Shown here: piece by piece, positions 52,296 to 64,000 of the stretch
How positions within the stretch are numbered: position 1 is the stretch's first letter
How the letters are laid out: every line of letters starts with the position of its first letter
Source: Hyphomicrobiales bacterium
GTDB taxonomy: Bacteria > Pseudomonadota > Alphaproteobacteria > Rhizobiales > Rhizobiaceae
Direction of reading: 5' to 3'
NCBI GenBank assembly: GCA_900469625.1
Contig: UBXV01000036.1
Coordinates: forward strand, 1-64,000
DNA: 64,000 nt
Notes under the pieces: model-generated
What the model was told of the DNA's origin: nothing
Databases searched by the model: none
The model's input: the letters and a program-made list of their open reading frames with translations, nothing else
Program-made: the position numbers and the translations under genes

Positions 52296-54260
52296 TCAGA
52301 AATTCTCGACGAAGAAGGAAACCGAGCGCGCGGGCACGAAGGTCGGCGGCGGCTTGGCGGAAAGCGCATCCTGCCAGCGGCCGTCGAGGCTTTCGGGCAG
52401 GTGGAACGGGTGTGGCGCGTGGCTGCGATTGACGATGACGGCAAGCCGCGTTGGTCGCTTCCTGCTGCCGTCGCGGGTCGCAAGCACCATCATCAGGTTG
52501 TCGGTTGCCGGGTGCTCCCAGTCCGCTGCCGCCATCCTGTGGCCGTCGAGGCGCAACCAGTCGACATCGCCGTTGCCGGTGAAGAAGGTGGTCTCGCCGA
52601 AGACATGGAAGCGCTTCCTGAGTGCCGACAGCGCCGCGGTGTGGGCCACCAGCGCCTCGTCCATGGCGTCCCAGTCGATCCAGGTGATGGCATTGTCCTG
52701 GCAATAGGCATTGTTGTTGCCCCGTTGCGTGCGCCCGCCCTCGTCGCCGGCGGTCAGCATGATCGTGCCGCGTGAGGCAAACAGCGTGCCGATCAGAGCC
52801 ATGACGTCGTGCCGGCGGGCGGCCACGATCTCGGGGTCGGCGGTCTCGCCCTCGGCGCCGTTGTTCCAGGAATGGTTCTCGTTGTGACCGTCGCGGTTCT
52901 CCTCGCCGTTGGCCTCGTTGTGCTTGCCGGCATAGGCAACGATGTCGGCAAGGGTGAAGCCATCATGGGCGGCGATGAAGTTGACCGTCCGGGTGCCGGC
53001 GTCGCCCCAGCGGGCGAAGGTGTCGGACGAGCCGGCGAGCGCTGTCGCAAGCGCGCCGATCACGTGCCGGTCGCCGCGCCAGTAAAGCCTGATATCGTCG
53101 CGGGCCCGGTCGTTCCATTCGAGAAACGGCGCTGGAAAATTGCCGAGCTGATAGCCGCCGGGGCCGATATCCCAGGGTTCGGCGATCAGGACGCGATCGG
53201 CAAGCACGGGATCGGCGTGGATGGCTGCAAACAACGGCGCGTCGCGGTGGAAGCCGGTCATGTCGCGCCCGAGGATCGAGGCGAGATCGAAGCGGAAGCC
53301 GTCGACCCCGGTCGCCAGCACGAAATGGCGCAGGCTGTCGAGGATCAGCGCCTGTACGACCGGATGGTCGCAGGCAATCGTGTTGCCGCAACCGGTGTCG
53401 TTAATGAGATCGCCGGGCCTGTCGGTGACGTGGCGATAGTAGGCAAGGCTGTCGAGCCCGCGCATCGAGAGCGTGGTGCCGAGCCGGTCGCTTTCGCCGG
53501 AATGATTGAAGACCAGATCTAGGATGACGCCAATGCCGGCCTTGCGCAGCGCCTCGACCGTCTGGCGAAGCTCCTTGACCCCTCCCGGCACCAGCCTGGG
53601 ATCGAGCGCCATCGGCGCGATCGGATTGTAGCCCCAGCCGTTCGAGAGCCCGAGCGGCGGCAGGTGGCGCTCGTCGATCCAGGCGACGATCGGCATCAGT
53701 TCGACGGCGGAAACGCCAAGTCGCTTCAGATGCGCGATGATGGCGGGCTCGGCAAGTGCTGCGACCGTACCGCGCTTGGCCTCGGGAATGTCCTGGCGCA
53801 AGGCCGTGAATGGCTTGACCGCGATCTCGTAGATCAGCCCGCCTGTCTTGAAGATCGGCGGCTTCGGCTTGGCGGTCTTGATGTCGGTGACGATCGCCTT
53901 CGGCACGAGGTCTGCGGTGTCCTCTCCGAATATGGTGAGCCTCGGATCGTGCCGGAACGGCCGGTCGAGTTCGATGGCGTAGGGGTCGACCAGCAGTTTC
54001 GACGGATCGAACCAGAGACCGTGATCGGGCGAATAGACACCGTCGGCGCGAAAGCCGTAGCGGGTCCCTTTCGGCGCGTCGGTAACCACCAGGCTGTGCA
54101 CGTCGCCGTCGCGCACCATCGGCAGTTGGCGCAAGGCCTTTTCGCCCGCCTTGTCGAACAGGCAGAGGTCGATACGTGCGGCGTTGCGGGACCACACGGC
54201 AAAGCGCGTGCCATCAGGGGTAAGCGTGGCGCCGAGGGGTGGCAGTGCAGCGGTCGGCAT
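52296..54260 (-). CDS. glgX: Glycogen debranching enzyme
   Basis: A 654-residue GH13 isoamylase-type enzyme. An N-terminal carbohydrate-binding-like domain (LTPDGTRFAVWSRNAARIDLCLFD) precedes the (beta/alpha)8 barrel; motif I is DLVFNHSGESD, motif II is GVDGFRFDLASILGRD with the nucleophile Asp, and motif III/IV follows with the Glu of LIAEPWDIGPGGYQLGNF and a conserved NFIAAHDGFTL. GlgX removes alpha-1,6 branches left by glycogen phosphorylase. It is the last gene of the glycogen cluster; 161 bp with a hairpin separate it from pgm. ATG at 54260 is preferred to an upstream TTG. Confidence 0.95.
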   Translation of the reverse strand: MPTAALPPLGATLTPDGTRFAVWSRNAARIDLCLFDKAGEKALRQLPMVRDGDVHSLVVTDAPKGTRYGFRADGVYSPDHGLWFDPSKLLVDPYAIELDRPFRHDPRLTIFGEDTADLVPKAIVTDIKTAKPKPPIFKTGGLIYEIAVKPFTALRQDIPEAKRGTVAALAEPAIIAHLKRLGVSAVELMPIVAWIDERHLPPLGLSNGWGYNPIAPMALDPRLVPGGVKELRQTVEALRKAGIGVILDLVFNHSGESDRLGTTLSMRGLDSLAYYRHVTDRPGDLINDTGCGNTIACDHPVVQALILDSLRHFVLATGVDGFRFDLASILGRDMTGFHRDAPLFAAIHADPVLADRVLIAEPWDIGPGGYQLGNFPAPFLEWNDRARDDIRLYWRGDRHVIGALATALAGSSDTFARWGDAGTRTVNFIAAHDGFTLADIVAYAGKHNEANGEENRDGHNENHSWNNGAEGETADPEIVAARRHDVMALIGTLFASRGTIMLTAGDEGGRTQRGNNNAYCQDNAITWIDWDAMDEALVAHTAALSALRKRFHVFGETTFFTGNGDVDWLRLDGHRMAAADWEHPATDNLMMVLATRDGSRKRPTRLAVIVNRSHAPHPFHLPESLDGRWQDALSAKPPPTFVPARSVSFFVENF

Positions 54261-54334
54261 CAATCAGGCACCCCTCGGTTTTTGCAACGCCACGCGTCAA
54301 AGATGACGCGCAAGGACGCTGTAACGCTTCAAGT

Positions 54335-54383
54335 CTGCTGCCCCGTTTCTAAATCGAGCCCGATCCAAAGAACTGGGCAGCAG
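54335..54383. terminator. Long imperfect hairpin between pgm and glgX
   Basis: CTGCTGCCC (54335-54343) pairs with GGGCAGCAG (54375-54383), with inner pairs ATCG/CGAT. No T tract follows, so on the minus strand it may attenuate or stabilise the pgm mRNA rather than end transcription. Confidence 0.35.
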
Positions 54384-54421
54384 CAATGTCGGGTCTTGGA
54401 GCGCCCCGATGGGCCGCTCCG

Positions 54422-56056
<1,635 letters not shown>

Positions 56057-57499
56057 TTAGCCTTTCCCGAGAAGACCGGAATATAGAGAGACGTAACGCT
56101 CGGCGCTTCTGGCCCAGGATACGTCCGATTTCATGCCCTGGGTCTGCAGACGCGCCCAGACTTTCGGATCGTTGTATGCACGGAAGACGCGCCGGATCGC
56201 AAGACGCAACCCGTCGGTGTTGACCGGTGTGAACTGGAAACCGGTCGCGACCTTGGCCGACAACCCGGCTTCGTTCGCGTCGATGATGGTATCGGCGAGA
56301 CCGCCGGTGCGCGCGACGACCGGTACGCAGCCGTAACGCAGACCGTAAAGCTGGGTCAGCCCGCAGGGCTCGAAGCGCGACGGGATGAGGATCGCGTCCG
56401 ATCCCGCCTGCATCAGGTGCGAGAGCGGCTCGTTATAGCCGGTGACCATGCCGACATGGCCGCGATGGCGCGAGGCGGCGGCAAGCAGCGCGCCCTCGAG
56501 CGCGGCATCGCCGGAGCCGAGAACGATGAGCTTGCCGCCCATCGCCACGATCTCGTCGGTAACTTCGGCCAAAAGGTCCATGCCCTTCTGCCAGGTGAGC
56601 CGGCTGATGACGCAGAAGATCGGGCCGGTGCCCTGTTCGAGGCCGAAGCGTTGTTCGAGCGCCCGCCGGTTGGCGCCGCGCTGCTTCAAGGTCGTGGCGG
56701 TGAAATGCTGGGCAATCAACGGGTCGCTTGCCGGATTCCAGACGTCGGCGTCGATGCCGTTTACGATGCCGGAAAGATCGGAAAGCCTGCTCTTCAGCAG
56801 GCCCTCGAGGCCCATTCCGAATTCCGGCGTCAGGATCTCCTGCGCATAGGATGGGCTGACGGTGGTGACCGCGTTCGCCGTCTGCAGGCCGCCCTTGAGG
56901 AAGCCGACATCACCGTAATATTCGACGAACTGCATCGAGAAGGCTTCCGGCGGTAGCGCCAGTTCGGCAAAGACCTCCGGTCCGAACTGGCCCTGGAAGG
57001 CGATGTTGTGGATGGTCATGACCGTCGGCGTCGCGGCGGCGCGGCCAAAGCGCATGTAGACCGGGGTCAGCGCCGTCTGCCAGTCGTGCACATGGACGAT
57101 ATCGGGCTTGAAGCCGGCGACGACATCGCCGGCGGCGATCTCGGCCGCGGCCAGCGACAGCGCGGCGAAGCGGCGGAAGTTGTCGACATAGTCGCGGCCG
57201 GTCGCGTCGACGTACGGACCGCCGTCGCGCTCGTAGAGTGCGGGCAGATCGAGCACCAGAAGGTCGAGCCCGTCGAGGTCGGCGGCCAGAACCGAGGCCG
57301 GGCTGCCGAACAGGTTGGCGAAACTGCCGACCTTCTTTTTCTTCTTCAGTTTCTGCAGCACCGCTGGATAGCCCGGCACCAGGGTGCGGGTGCGGATACC
57401 GTGCGGCGACAGTGCGGCCGGCAGGGCGCCGACGACATCGGCAAGCCCCCCGGTCTTGACCAGCGGATACACTTCGGACGCAACGGAAAGGATGTTCAT
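56057..57499 (-). CDS. glgA: Glycogen synthase
   Basis: A 480-residue GT5 enzyme that elongates glycogen from ADP-glucose. The N-terminal [24 protein letters not shown] has the KTGGL ADP-glucose-binding motif, [15 protein letters not shown] is conserved, and the C-terminal GT-B site shows [19 protein letters not shown]. Start at 57499, 11 bp after glgC. An unusual basic run [10 protein letters not shown] occurs near residue 50. It is between glgC and pgm in the operon. Confidence 0.96.
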   Translation of the reverse strand: MNILSVASEVYPLVKTGGLADVVGALPAALSPHGIRTRTLVPGYPAVLQKLKKKKKVGSFANLFGSPASVLAADLDGLDLLVLDLPALYERDGGPYVDATGRDYVDNFRRFAALSLAAAEIAAGDVVAGFKPDIVHVHDWQTALTPVYMRFGRAAATPTVMTIHNIAFQGQFGPEVFAELALPPEAFSMQFVEYYGDVGFLKGGLQTANAVTTVSPSYAQEILTPEFGMGLEGLLKSRLSDLSGIVNGIDADVWNPASDPLIAQHFTATTLKQRGANRRALEQRFGLEQGTGPIFCVISRLTWQKGMDLLAEVTDEIVAMGGKLIVLGSGDAALEGALLAAASRHRGHVGMVTGYNEPLSHLMQAGSDAILIPSRFEPCGLTQLYGLRYGCVPVVARTGGLADTIIDANEAGLSAKVATGFQFTPVNTDGLRLAIRRVFRAYNDPKVWARLQTQGMKSDVSWARSAERYVSLYSGLLGKG

Positions 57500-57510
57500 C
57501 AACGGCGGAC

Positions 57511-58773
57511 CTACATTCCCAGTTTGTCGATCATCGTTTGGGTGATCAGGCAAACGCCGTTTTCCGAACGGCGGAAGCGCTTCGCATCCAGCTCCGGATC
57601 TTCACCGACGACGAGGCCTTCCGGAATGACCACGCGGCTGTCGATCACCACGTTGCTCAGCAACGCGCGACGACCGATCTTCACATCGGGCAGGATGACG
57701 GCATTTTCCAGTCGCGAATATGAATTTACGCGGACGCCGGTGAAAAGCAGGCTGCGATTAAGCGCAGCGCCGGAGATGATGCAGTCGCCAGACACCAGCG
57801 AGGAGGTCGCCGAACCGCGACGGTTTTCGTCGTCATGCACGAACTTGGCCGGCGGCTTGATCTCGGCGAAGGTCCAGATCGGCCAGGTGCTGTCGTAGAT
57901 GTCGAGTTCCGGCGTCACGTGGGTCAGGTCGATATTGGCCTGCCAATAGGCATCGATCGTACCGACGTCACGCCAATAGGCCTCGCGCTCGAAATCCGAG
58001 CGGACGCAGGACTGGTTGAAGCGGTGGGCGACCGCCTTACCGTTGTCGACGATATAGGGGATGATGTCCTTGCCGAAGTCGCGGCTCGATTTCGGATCGG
58101 CGGCGTCGCGCCGCAACAGGTCCATCAGGAACTTTGTGTGGAAGACGTAGATGCCCATGGATGCGAGCGCCATGCCGGGATTGCCAGGAATGCCCGGCGG
58201 GTCGGCCGGCTTCTCGACGAAGGCGATGATGCGATCCTTGTCGTCGACATGCATGACGCCGAAACCGGTCGCCTCCATGCGCGGCACCTCGAGGCAGCCG
58301 ATGGTGACGTCGGCGCCGGAATCGACGTGCTGCTGCAGCATCAATTCGTAGTCCATCTTGTAGATGTGGTCGCCCGCCAGGATGACCATGTACTCGACGC
58401 CATGATCCTCGATGATGTCGATGTTCTGGTAGACCGCGTCGGCGGTGCCTTCGTACCATTGCGTCTCGGAGACGCGCTGGCTTGCCGGCAGGATGTCGAA
58501 GCTTTCGTTGCGCTCGGGGCGGAAGAAGTTCCAGCCGCGCTGCAGATGGCGGATCAGCGAATGCGCCTTGTATTGGGTGGCGACGCCGATGCGGCGGATA
58601 CCGGAGTTGAGCGCGTTGGAGAGGGCGAAATCGATGATGCGGGCCTTGCCGCCGAAATAGACCGCAGGCTTTGCCCGCCGGTCGGTCAATTCCTTCAGGC
58701 GACTGCCGCGGCCGCCAGCGAGAACATAGGCCATGGCATCACGGGCCAAGGGTTGCGTACGCTTTTCCACCAT
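57511..58773 (-). CDS. glgC: Glucose-1-phosphate adenylyltransferase
   Basis: A 420-residue ADP-glucose pyrophosphorylase, the committed step of glycogen synthesis. The nucleotide-binding start is [39 protein letters not shown], followed by [25 protein letters not shown] and FVEKPAD. The C-terminal left-handed beta-helix contributes allosteric control by glycolytic intermediates. GGGAGGACAA precedes the ATG at 58773. It lies 124 bp after glgB and just before glgA. Confidence 0.97.
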   Translation of the reverse strand: MVEKRTQPLARDAMAYVLAGGRGSRLKELTDRRAKPAVYFGGKARIIDFALSNALNSGIRRIGVATQYKAHSLIRHLQRGWNFFRPERNESFDILPASQRVSETQWYEGTADAVYQNIDIIEDHGVEYMVILAGDHIYKMDYELMLQQHVDSGADVTIGCLEVPRMEATGFGVMHVDDKDRIIAFVEKPADPPGIPGNPGMALASMGIYVFHTKFLMDLLRRDAADPKSSRDFGKDIIPYIVDNGKAVAHRFNQSCVRSDFEREAYWRDVGTIDAYWQANIDLTHVTPELDIYDSTWPIWTFAEIKPPAKFVHDDENRRGSATSSLVSGDCIISGAALNRSLLFTGVRVNSYSRLENAVILPDVKIGRRALLSNVVIDSRVVIPEGLVVGEDPELDAKRFRRSENGVCLITQTMIDKLGM

Positions 58774-58897
58774 TTGTCCTCCCCAAATTGATTGTTCTTC
58801 GGGATCGTCAACGCGACCTTTGCGACGCCTTGCGGCCCTCGAAATTTCTTGACGCCTTTCCCAGGACAACCGCTTCGGGCGGTTGGCGGGAAAGGCT

Positions 58898-61108
58898 CTA
58901 ATCCTGCTCCAGCATCAGCGTTGCCAAGGGCGGCAAGGTGATGCTGGCGGTTATCGCTCCTGTCTTGTCCTTTTGTGCCTGAACGGCGCCGCCGTTGCCC
59001 TTGCCGCTCCCCCCGTAGATCTCCGCGTCGGTGTTCAGCACTTCCTTCCAGCGACCCGCGACCGGAAGCGGGATCGTGTAGCTTTCCCGATAGACGGGCG
59101 TGAAATTGGTGATGACGGCGACGAGCTTTTCGCCCGGCGCCTTGCGCAGCCAGGCAAAGACCGAATTGTCGCGGTCATCGGCGATCAGCCACTCGAAGCC
59201 GTCGCCCTCGCAATCGCGCGCATGTAGCGCCGGCTTGGAGCGGTAGGTGCCGTTGAGGTCACGCACCAGGCGCCGCATGCCCTCGTGCAGGTGATATTCG
59301 AGCAGGTTCCAGTCGAGCGCGCGCTCCTCCGACCATTCGCGCCATTGCGCGAATTCCTGGCCCATGAACAGCAGCTTCTTGCCGGGGTAGCCCCACATGA
59401 AGGCGTAGTAGGCGCGCAGGTTGGCGAACTTCTGCCAGTCGTCGCCGGTCATCTTGGCAATCAGCGAGCCTTTGCCATGCACGACCTCGTCATGGGACAG
59501 CGGCAACACGAAGTTTTCGCTGAAGGCGTAAAGCAGGCCGAAGGTCAGGTCGTTGTGGTGGTGGCGGCGGTGGATCGGCTCTCGCGACATGTATTGCAGC
59601 GTGTCGTGCATGAAGCCCATGTTCCACTTGAAGCCGAAGCCGAGACCGCCGGCATGGACCGGATGCGATACCTTGGGCCAGGAGGTCGATTCCTCGGCAA
59701 TCGTCAGGATACCCTTGTGGGAACCATAGATTTCGGTGTTCAGCGTCTGCAGGAAGCGGACCGCTGCGAGATTCTCGTTGCCGCCGTATTCGTTCGGCAC
59801 CCATTCGCCATGCTTGCGCGAGTAATCGAGGTAAAGCATCGAGGCGACCGCATCGACGCGCAGGCCGTCGACATGGAATTTCTCCGCCCAGTAGAGCGCG
59901 TTGTTGACGAGGAAGGACAGCACTTCCTGGCGGCCGAAATTGTAGATCGCCGTGTTCCAGTCCGGGTGGAAGCCCTGGCGCGGATCTTCGTGCTCGTAGA
60001 GTGCTGTACCGTCGAACCAGCGCAGACCATGCTCGTCGGTCGGGAAATGCGCCGGTACCCAGTCGAGGATGACGCCGAGCCCGACCTTGTGGCAGCCATT
60101 GACGAAGCGGGCGAAGCCTTCCGGCTCGCCGAAGCGGGCCGTCGGCGCATAGAGGCCGGTCGTCTGATAGCCCCAGGAGGGGTCGTAGGGAAATTCGGAG
60201 ATCGGCAGGAACTCGATGTGGGTGAAGCCCATGTCGACGCAATAGGGGATCAATCGGTCGGCAAGCTCGTCCCAGGACAGCATGTCGCCGTTGTCGCGGC
60301 GCTGCCATGAGCCGGCATGCACCTCGTAGATCGAGATCGGCTGGCGACGGGCATCCGCGGACGCCCAATGGGCGCGATGCGCCTCGTCTTCCCACGCTTG
60401 CGCGATTTCGGGTGTCGTCACCGAGGCGGTGTTCGGCCGAAGCTCGGAGCGGCGCGCGAAGGGATCTGCCTTCAGTGGCAGCAGCGTGCCCTGGCGGTCC
60501 AGGATTTCGTACTTGTAGGCAAGGCCCGCTTCGACGCCGGGGATGAAGATTTCCCAGATGCCGGTATCGGTGCGAAGGCGCATTACATGGCGGCGCCCGT
60601 CCCAGTCGTTGAACTGGCCGACCACGGAAACGCGCCTGGCATTCGGAGCCCAGACGGCGAAGTGATAGCCCTCGGCGCCCTCATGGTTGAGCGGGTGGGC
60701 GCCCATCTTGTCGAACAGCCGCAGATGCGAGCCCTCGCGCATATAATAGTCGTCCATTGGGCCCAGCACCGGGCCGAAGGAGTAGGGATCGACGACGACC
60801 CACTCGCCGCCATCGTTGCGAGCGCGATAGCGCACCGGCTGGATCTTGCGCAGCGAGACCGGCCCCTCGAAGAAGCCGGCATCATCGCGCCGTTCGAGGG
60901 TGCCGAGTTCCTTGCCCGCCAGCGTTTCAACAACCACGCTTGCGGCATCCGGAATGAAGCAGCGCGCGACGTAGGTCTTGCCCACCGGATGCAGGCCGAG
61001 AACGGCGAAGGGATCGTCATGCGTGCCCGTGAGAATGGCCGCAATGGCCGGCGTTGACAGCAGGGCTGAAGCTGCAGGTTCCGGGTCCTTGCCGGCCGAA
61101 GGGGTCAT
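58898..61108 (-). CDS. glgB: 1,4-alpha-glucan branching enzyme
   Basis: A 736-residue GH13 branching enzyme that forms alpha-1,6 branches in glycogen. N-terminal early-set domains ([43 protein letters not shown]) are followed by the barrel: nucleophile D419 in [13 protein letters not shown], the Glu of IAEESTSWP, and LPLSHDEV. Start at 61108 overlaps the glgP stop (ATGA). An in-frame extension to 61222 would read into glgP and is rejected. Confidence 0.96.
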   Translation of the reverse strand: MTPSAGKDPEPAASALLSTPAIAAILTGTHDDPFAVLGLHPVGKTYVARCFIPDAASVVVETLAGKELGTLERRDDAGFFEGPVSLRKIQPVRYRARNDGGEWVVVDPYSFGPVLGPMDDYYMREGSHLRLFDKMGAHPLNHEGAEGYHFAVWAPNARRVSVVGQFNDWDGRRHVMRLRTDTGIWEIFIPGVEAGLAYKYEILDRQGTLLPLKADPFARRSELRPNTASVTTPEIAQAWEDEAHRAHWASADARRQPISIYEVHAGSWQRRDNGDMLSWDELADRLIPYCVDMGFTHIEFLPISEFPYDPSWGYQTTGLYAPTARFGEPEGFARFVNGCHKVGLGVILDWVPAHFPTDEHGLRWFDGTALYEHEDPRQGFHPDWNTAIYNFGRQEVLSFLVNNALYWAEKFHVDGLRVDAVASMLYLDYSRKHGEWVPNEYGGNENLAAVRFLQTLNTEIYGSHKGILTIAEESTSWPKVSHPVHAGGLGFGFKWNMGFMHDTLQYMSREPIHRRHHHNDLTFGLLYAFSENFVLPLSHDEVVHGKGSLIAKMTGDDWQKFANLRAYYAFMWGYPGKKLLFMGQEFAQWREWSEERALDWNLLEYHLHEGMRRLVRDLNGTYRSKPALHARDCEGDGFEWLIADDRDNSVFAWLRKAPGEKLVAVITNFTPVYRESYTIPLPVAGRWKEVLNTDAEIYGGSGKGNGGAVQAQKDKTGAITASITLPPLATLMLEQD

Positions 61109-63570
61109 CCGGCTCTCCAAATTTCCCCGGCATATTGCCGGATGGTGCGATCGGACGAGAACCAGCCCATACGCGCGGTGTTGCGCACGGCCTGGGAATA
61201 CCAGGCGGATGGCGTCGTCCACAGCTGGTCGATCTCGCGCTGCGCCTTGGCGTAGGCTTCGAAGTCGGCCGCGACCATGAACCAGTCGTGATTGTAGAGG
61301 CCATCGACAAGGCTGGTAAAGCGGTTGCGGTCATCGGGCGAAAACACACCCGATGCGATCGCCTGCAGCGCCTGCGACAGCTCGCGCGAGCCCTCAATGA
61401 TGGCACGCGGATTGTGGCCCTCGGCGCGGGCGTTGGTGACTTCCTCGGCGGTCAGGCCGAAGATCTTGATGTTCTCCTCGCCGACCCAGTCGCGCATCTC
61501 GACATTGGCGCCGTCGAGCGTGCCGATCGTCAGCGCGCCGTTCAGCGCGAACTTCATGTTGCCGGTGCCCGACGCCTCCATGCCGGCGGTCGAGATCTGC
61601 TCGGAGAGGTCCGCGGCCGGTACGATGATCTCGGCCAGCGAGACATTGTAGTTGGGCACGAAGACGATCTTCAGAAGACCGCGGACGGCCGGGTCGTTGT
61701 TGACGACGCGGGCAACGTCGTTTGCCAGTTTGATGATCAGCTTGGCGTTGTGGTAGCTCGGCGCCGCCTTGCCGGCAAACAGCTTGACGCGCGGCACCCA
61801 GTCGAGCTCGGGATGCGAGCGGATCTGGTCGTAGAGCGCCACCGCCTCGATGATGTTGAGCAGCTGGCGCTTGTATTCGTGGATGCGCTTGATCTGGATG
61901 TCGAACATCGCCGACGGGTCGAGCCTGATGCCGAGGCGGCTCTGGACAAGCTGGGCGAGCTTGACCTTGTTGGCGCGCTTGACGGCGGCGAAATGCTCCT
62001 GGAACTCCGGCTTGTCGGCGAAGGCGTCGAGCGCCTGCAACGCCTCGGTATTGTCCATGAACTCGTCGCCGATCGCCTCGCGGATCAGGCTGAACAGGCC
62101 GGGATTGCACTGCATCAGCCAGCGGCGCGGGGTGATGCCGTTGGTCTTGTTGTTGATGCGATCCGGGTAGAGCTTGTGCAGGTCGGCAAACACCGTTTCC
62201 TTCATCAGCTCCGTATGAAGCGCCGAGACGCCGTTGATCGAGTGCGAGCCGACAAAGGCAAGATTGCCCATGCGCACCCGGCGATCGCCGCTTTCGTCGA
62301 TCAAGGAGATGTTGCGGATCTCCTGGTCGGTGGCGCCCTTCTGCTTGCGCGCCTCGATCAGGATCTTGGCGTTGATCGCATAGACGATCTGCATGTGGCG
62401 CGGCAGCAGCCGCTCGAACAGCGGCACGGGCCAGCTTTCGAGCGCTTCCGGCAAAAGCGTGTGGTTGGTGTAGGAAATGGTGCGGCGGGTGATATCCCAG
62501 GCCTGTTCGAAATCGAGGCCGTGCAGGTCGGTCAACAGCCGGACGAGTTCGGCGACCGAGACCGCCGGGTGGGTGTCGTTGAGCTGGATCGCGACGGCAT
62601 CGGGCAGCGAGGTGAAATCCGGATACTGCTGCAGGTGGCGGCGCAGGATGTCCTGCAGCGAGGCGGAGGAGAAGAAATACTCCTGGCGCAGGCGAAGCTC
62701 CTGGCCGGCGGGCGTGGCGTCGGCCGGATAGAGCACGCGGGTCAGGCTTTCCGCCTTGTTGCTTTCGCGCAGCGCGCCGATATGGTCGCCGGCGTTGAAG
62801 GCATCGAGCAGGATCGGGTCGATCGGCTGTGCCGTCCAGAGTCTCAGCGTGTTGACGCGCTTGGCCCGCCAGCCAACCGCCGGCGTGTCGAAGGCGGTGG
62901 CGATCACGCGCTCGGCCGGCTTCCAGACGAAGCGCTGGATTTCCTCGTCGACATTGACGGTCTCGACGGCGCCGCCGAAGCCTATTTCATAGGAGCTTTC
63001 GCGGCGCTCGAACTCCCAGGGGTTGCCGTGGGCAAGCCAGGTCTCCGGCAGTTCCACCTGCCAGCCATCGGCCATCTGCTGGCGGAACAGGCCGTGCATG
63101 TAGCGGATGCCGTAACCATAGGCCGGCACGTCCACGGTCGCCATCGATTCCATGAAGCAGGCGGCGAGGCGGCCAAGACCACCGTTGCCGAGAGCCGCGT
63201 CGGGCTCGAGCAGGGCGATGACGTCGATATCGACACCGAGCGAGGCAAGCGCATCGCGCATCTCCTCCATCAGGCCGATATTGGTCATGGCGTCGCGCAT
63301 CAGCCGGCCGATGAGGAACTCGAGCGAGAGATAATAGACGCGTTTGGCGCCGGTCGCGTAGGTCTGGCGGGTCGAATCCATCCACTTGTCGGTGATGCGG
63401 TCGCGCACCACGAGAATCGCGGCCGTCAGCCAGTCATGCGGCTTTGCGACCTTCGGATCCTTGCCGATGCGGTACTTCAGGCGTTCGAGAATTTCGACGG
63501 CAAGCTGATCGGGTTCGGAGGAACGAAGTGCGGGCTGCGGCAGTTCGTTGGCGGAAATCTTGTTCATCAT
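61105..63570 (-). CDS. glgP: Glycogen phosphorylase
   Basis: An 821-residue PLP-dependent GT35 enzyme that releases glucose-1-phosphate from glycogen. The cofactor lysine is K673 in EASGTGNMKFALNGALTIGTLDGANVE; GGLGRLAACFMESMATVDVPAYGYGIRY and LNDTHP are also conserved. It is the first gene of the cluster glgP-glgB-glgC-glgA-pgm-glgX. Two adjacent ATGs (63570 and 63567) are available. A predicted promoter lies upstream. Confidence 0.97.
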   Translation of the reverse strand: MMNKISANELPQPALRSSEPDQLAVEILERLKYRIGKDPKVAKPHDWLTAAILVVRDRITDKWMDSTRQTYATGAKRVYYLSLEFLIGRLMRDAMTNIGLMEEMRDALASLGVDIDVIALLEPDAALGNGGLGRLAACFMESMATVDVPAYGYGIRYMHGLFRQQMADGWQVELPETWLAHGNPWEFERRESSYEIGFGGAVETVNVDEEIQRFVWKPAERVIATAFDTPAVGWRAKRVNTLRLWTAQPIDPILLDAFNAGDHIGALRESNKAESLTRVLYPADATPAGQELRLRQEYFFSSASLQDILRRHLQQYPDFTSLPDAVAIQLNDTHPAVSVAELVRLLTDLHGLDFEQAWDITRRTISYTNHTLLPEALESWPVPLFERLLPRHMQIVYAINAKILIEARKQKGATDQEIRNISLIDESGDRRVRMGNLAFVGSHSINGVSALHTELMKETVFADLHKLYPDRINNKTNGITPRRWLMQCNPGLFSLIREAIGDEFMDNTEALQALDAFADKPEFQEHFAAVKRANKVKLAQLVQSRLGIRLDPSAMFDIQIKRIHEYKRQLLNIIEAVALYDQIRSHPELDWVPRVKLFAGKAAPSYHNAKLIIKLANDVARVVNNDPAVRGLLKIVFVPNYNVSLAEIIVPAADLSEQISTAGMEASGTGNMKFALNGALTIGTLDGANVEMRDWVGEENIKIFGLTAEEVTNARAEGHNPRAIIEGSRELSQALQAIASGVFSPDDRNRFTSLVDGLYNHDWFMVAADFEAYAKAQREIDQLWTTPSAWYSQAVRNTARMGWFSSDRTIRQYAGEIWRAG

Positions 63571-63632
63571 CAGAACTGTCTTACCCTGTTGCGTTGGGAG
63601 GTCGCAGGCCGGAACCGACCGGGGATGGGCAA

Positions 63633-63660
63633 TTTATGCATCGATCCGAAGCGCTTGCAA
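63633..63660 (-). promoter_or_regulatory. Predicted glgP promoter
   Basis: On the minus strand TTGCAA (63660-63655), a 16-nt spacer and CATAAA (63638-63633), giving a leader of about 55 nt to the glgP start. Moderate match to sigma-70 type consensus. Confidence 0.45.
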
Positions 63661-63742
63661 CAGCTGTTTTTAAAAGGATTAGAATTGCCTGAAGGGCAGA
63701 AGGTGTGACGACGCATCGCGATCCGGCACGGTCTTCAGAACG

Positions 63743-63772
63743 AAAAATGCCGCCCGGCGGGACCGGGCGGCA
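63743..63772 (-). terminator. Rho-independent terminator of the TadG-like gene
   Basis: On the minus strand, a 10-bp stem TGCCGCCCGG/CCGGGCGGCA (63772-63763 with 63757-63748), a 5-nt loop and a T run (63747-63743). Confidence 0.88.
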
Positions 63773-63796
63773 CAATGCTTGCGCGCTTTTGTTTGT

Positions 63797-64000
63797 TTAC
63801 TTTGTCAGGCGTGCCATCTTGCCTGAAGTCTGGGCGCCGATCTCACCGAAAACGGCAAGCAGTTCCTCGGCTTTTTCCGGGGCCTTGTAGTGGGCGGTCG
63901 ACGTCGCGCACTGCTCCAGCAGGGTCTTGCCGCGATCCGGCGCCATGAAGGCGATGGTGAATACGATCATGCCGGCGTTCTTGGCGTCGGTGCAGGCCTT
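63797..64000 (-). CDS. TadG-like pilus assembly protein (3' end, partial)
   Basis: The minus strand from 64000 to the TAA at 63797 reads an open frame of 67 codons ending ...CATSTAHYKAPEKAEEL, LAVFGEIGAQ and LTK. The pattern A-C-T-D-A-K-N-A-G-M-I-V-F-T-I-A-F followed by LLEQCATS matches the C-terminal end of the von Willebrand A domain of TadG, a Flp pilus assembly protein of rhizobia. The gene continues past the window; identity is from the tail only. A strong terminator follows. Confidence 0.72.
   Translation of the reverse strand, partial: KACTDAKNAGMIVFTIAFMAPDRGKTLLEQCATSTAHYKAPEKAEELLAVFGEIGAQTSGKMARLTK

Noticed and set aside
61054-63708. An 884-codon open frame on the plus strand
   Set aside because: Antisense to glgP; no recognisable domain.

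Overview
The window looks like a 64 kb piece of chromosome from a GC-rich alphaproteobacterium of the Rhizobiaceae, most likely the Ensifer/Sinorhizobium-Rhizobium clade. Reasons: a glycogen operon in the order glgP-glgB-glgC-glgA-pgm (plus glgX), a three-gene proton-translocating transhydrogenase (pntAA-pntAB-pntB) next to an aa3-type cytochrome oxidase subunit IV, a soxBDAG sarcosine oxidase operon, an ornithine/lysine decarboxylase with a long structured leader of the speF-motif kind, rhizobial intergenic palindromes, and perfect CtrA-type boxes. I see no tRNA, rRNA, CRISPR array, prophage or intact insertion sequence. Assignment to a clade is by recognition and could not be checked by a search.

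Layout. 0-11.9 kb: GH1 beta-glucosidase, an SDR epimerase, a TerC-family membrane protein, the methionine importer metNIQ, tRNA hydroxylase trhO, a CYTH-CHAD pair, KDPG aldolase (eda), a TerB-like protein, and an acetyltransferase with a small membrane protein. 11.9-21.5 kb: a NicO-type metal exporter with a DUF1007 periplasmic partner, a LysR regulator, the leader-controlled decarboxylase, an acetyltransferase, VOC, ASCH-like and LysE proteins, an outer-membrane barrel divergent from a tiny secreted protein with five (V/I)LSG repeats, a run of hairpins ending in a terminator (candidate sRNA), and a glyoxalase-superfamily protein.

21.5-26.7 kb is a metal region: a perfect Fur-like palindrome precedes a translationally coupled Tat-exported multicopper oxidase and a ZIP transporter carrying an extra N-terminal periplasmic domain. 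A CobW-type zinc GTPase with a His-rich linker and a WD40 protein follow. 26.8-30.3 kb holds surface-glycan genes (GT4, GT2, flippase). 30.4-34.7 kb holds a creatininase-family hydrolase divergent from a MarR regulator, then a LacI regulator with a perfect palindromic operator, a 2-hydroxyacid dehydrogenase and a class-I glutamine-amidotransferase-like hydrolase.

35-42 kb: a membrane GGDEF-EAL protein (degenerate MGDEF, intact EAL), a FeeM-like N-acyl amino acid synthase preceded by two perfect TTAA-N7-TTAA boxes, the oxidase subunit IV, and pntAA-AB-B. 42-51.7 kb: DUF992 and TPR lipoproteins, rpsU, soxBDAG, a zinc alcohol dehydrogenase and a streptothricin-acetyltransferase-like GNAT. 51.7-63.6 kb: a MaoC hydratase and the glycogen genes on the minus strand. 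The window ends inside the 3' end of a TadG-like gene.

The best candidates for something under-described are the MCO-ZIP operon with its Fur-like operator, the LSG-repeat secreted protein facing an outer-membrane barrel, the CtrA-boxed FeeM-like synthase beside a c-di-GMP protein, and the hairpin-rich candidate sRNA.
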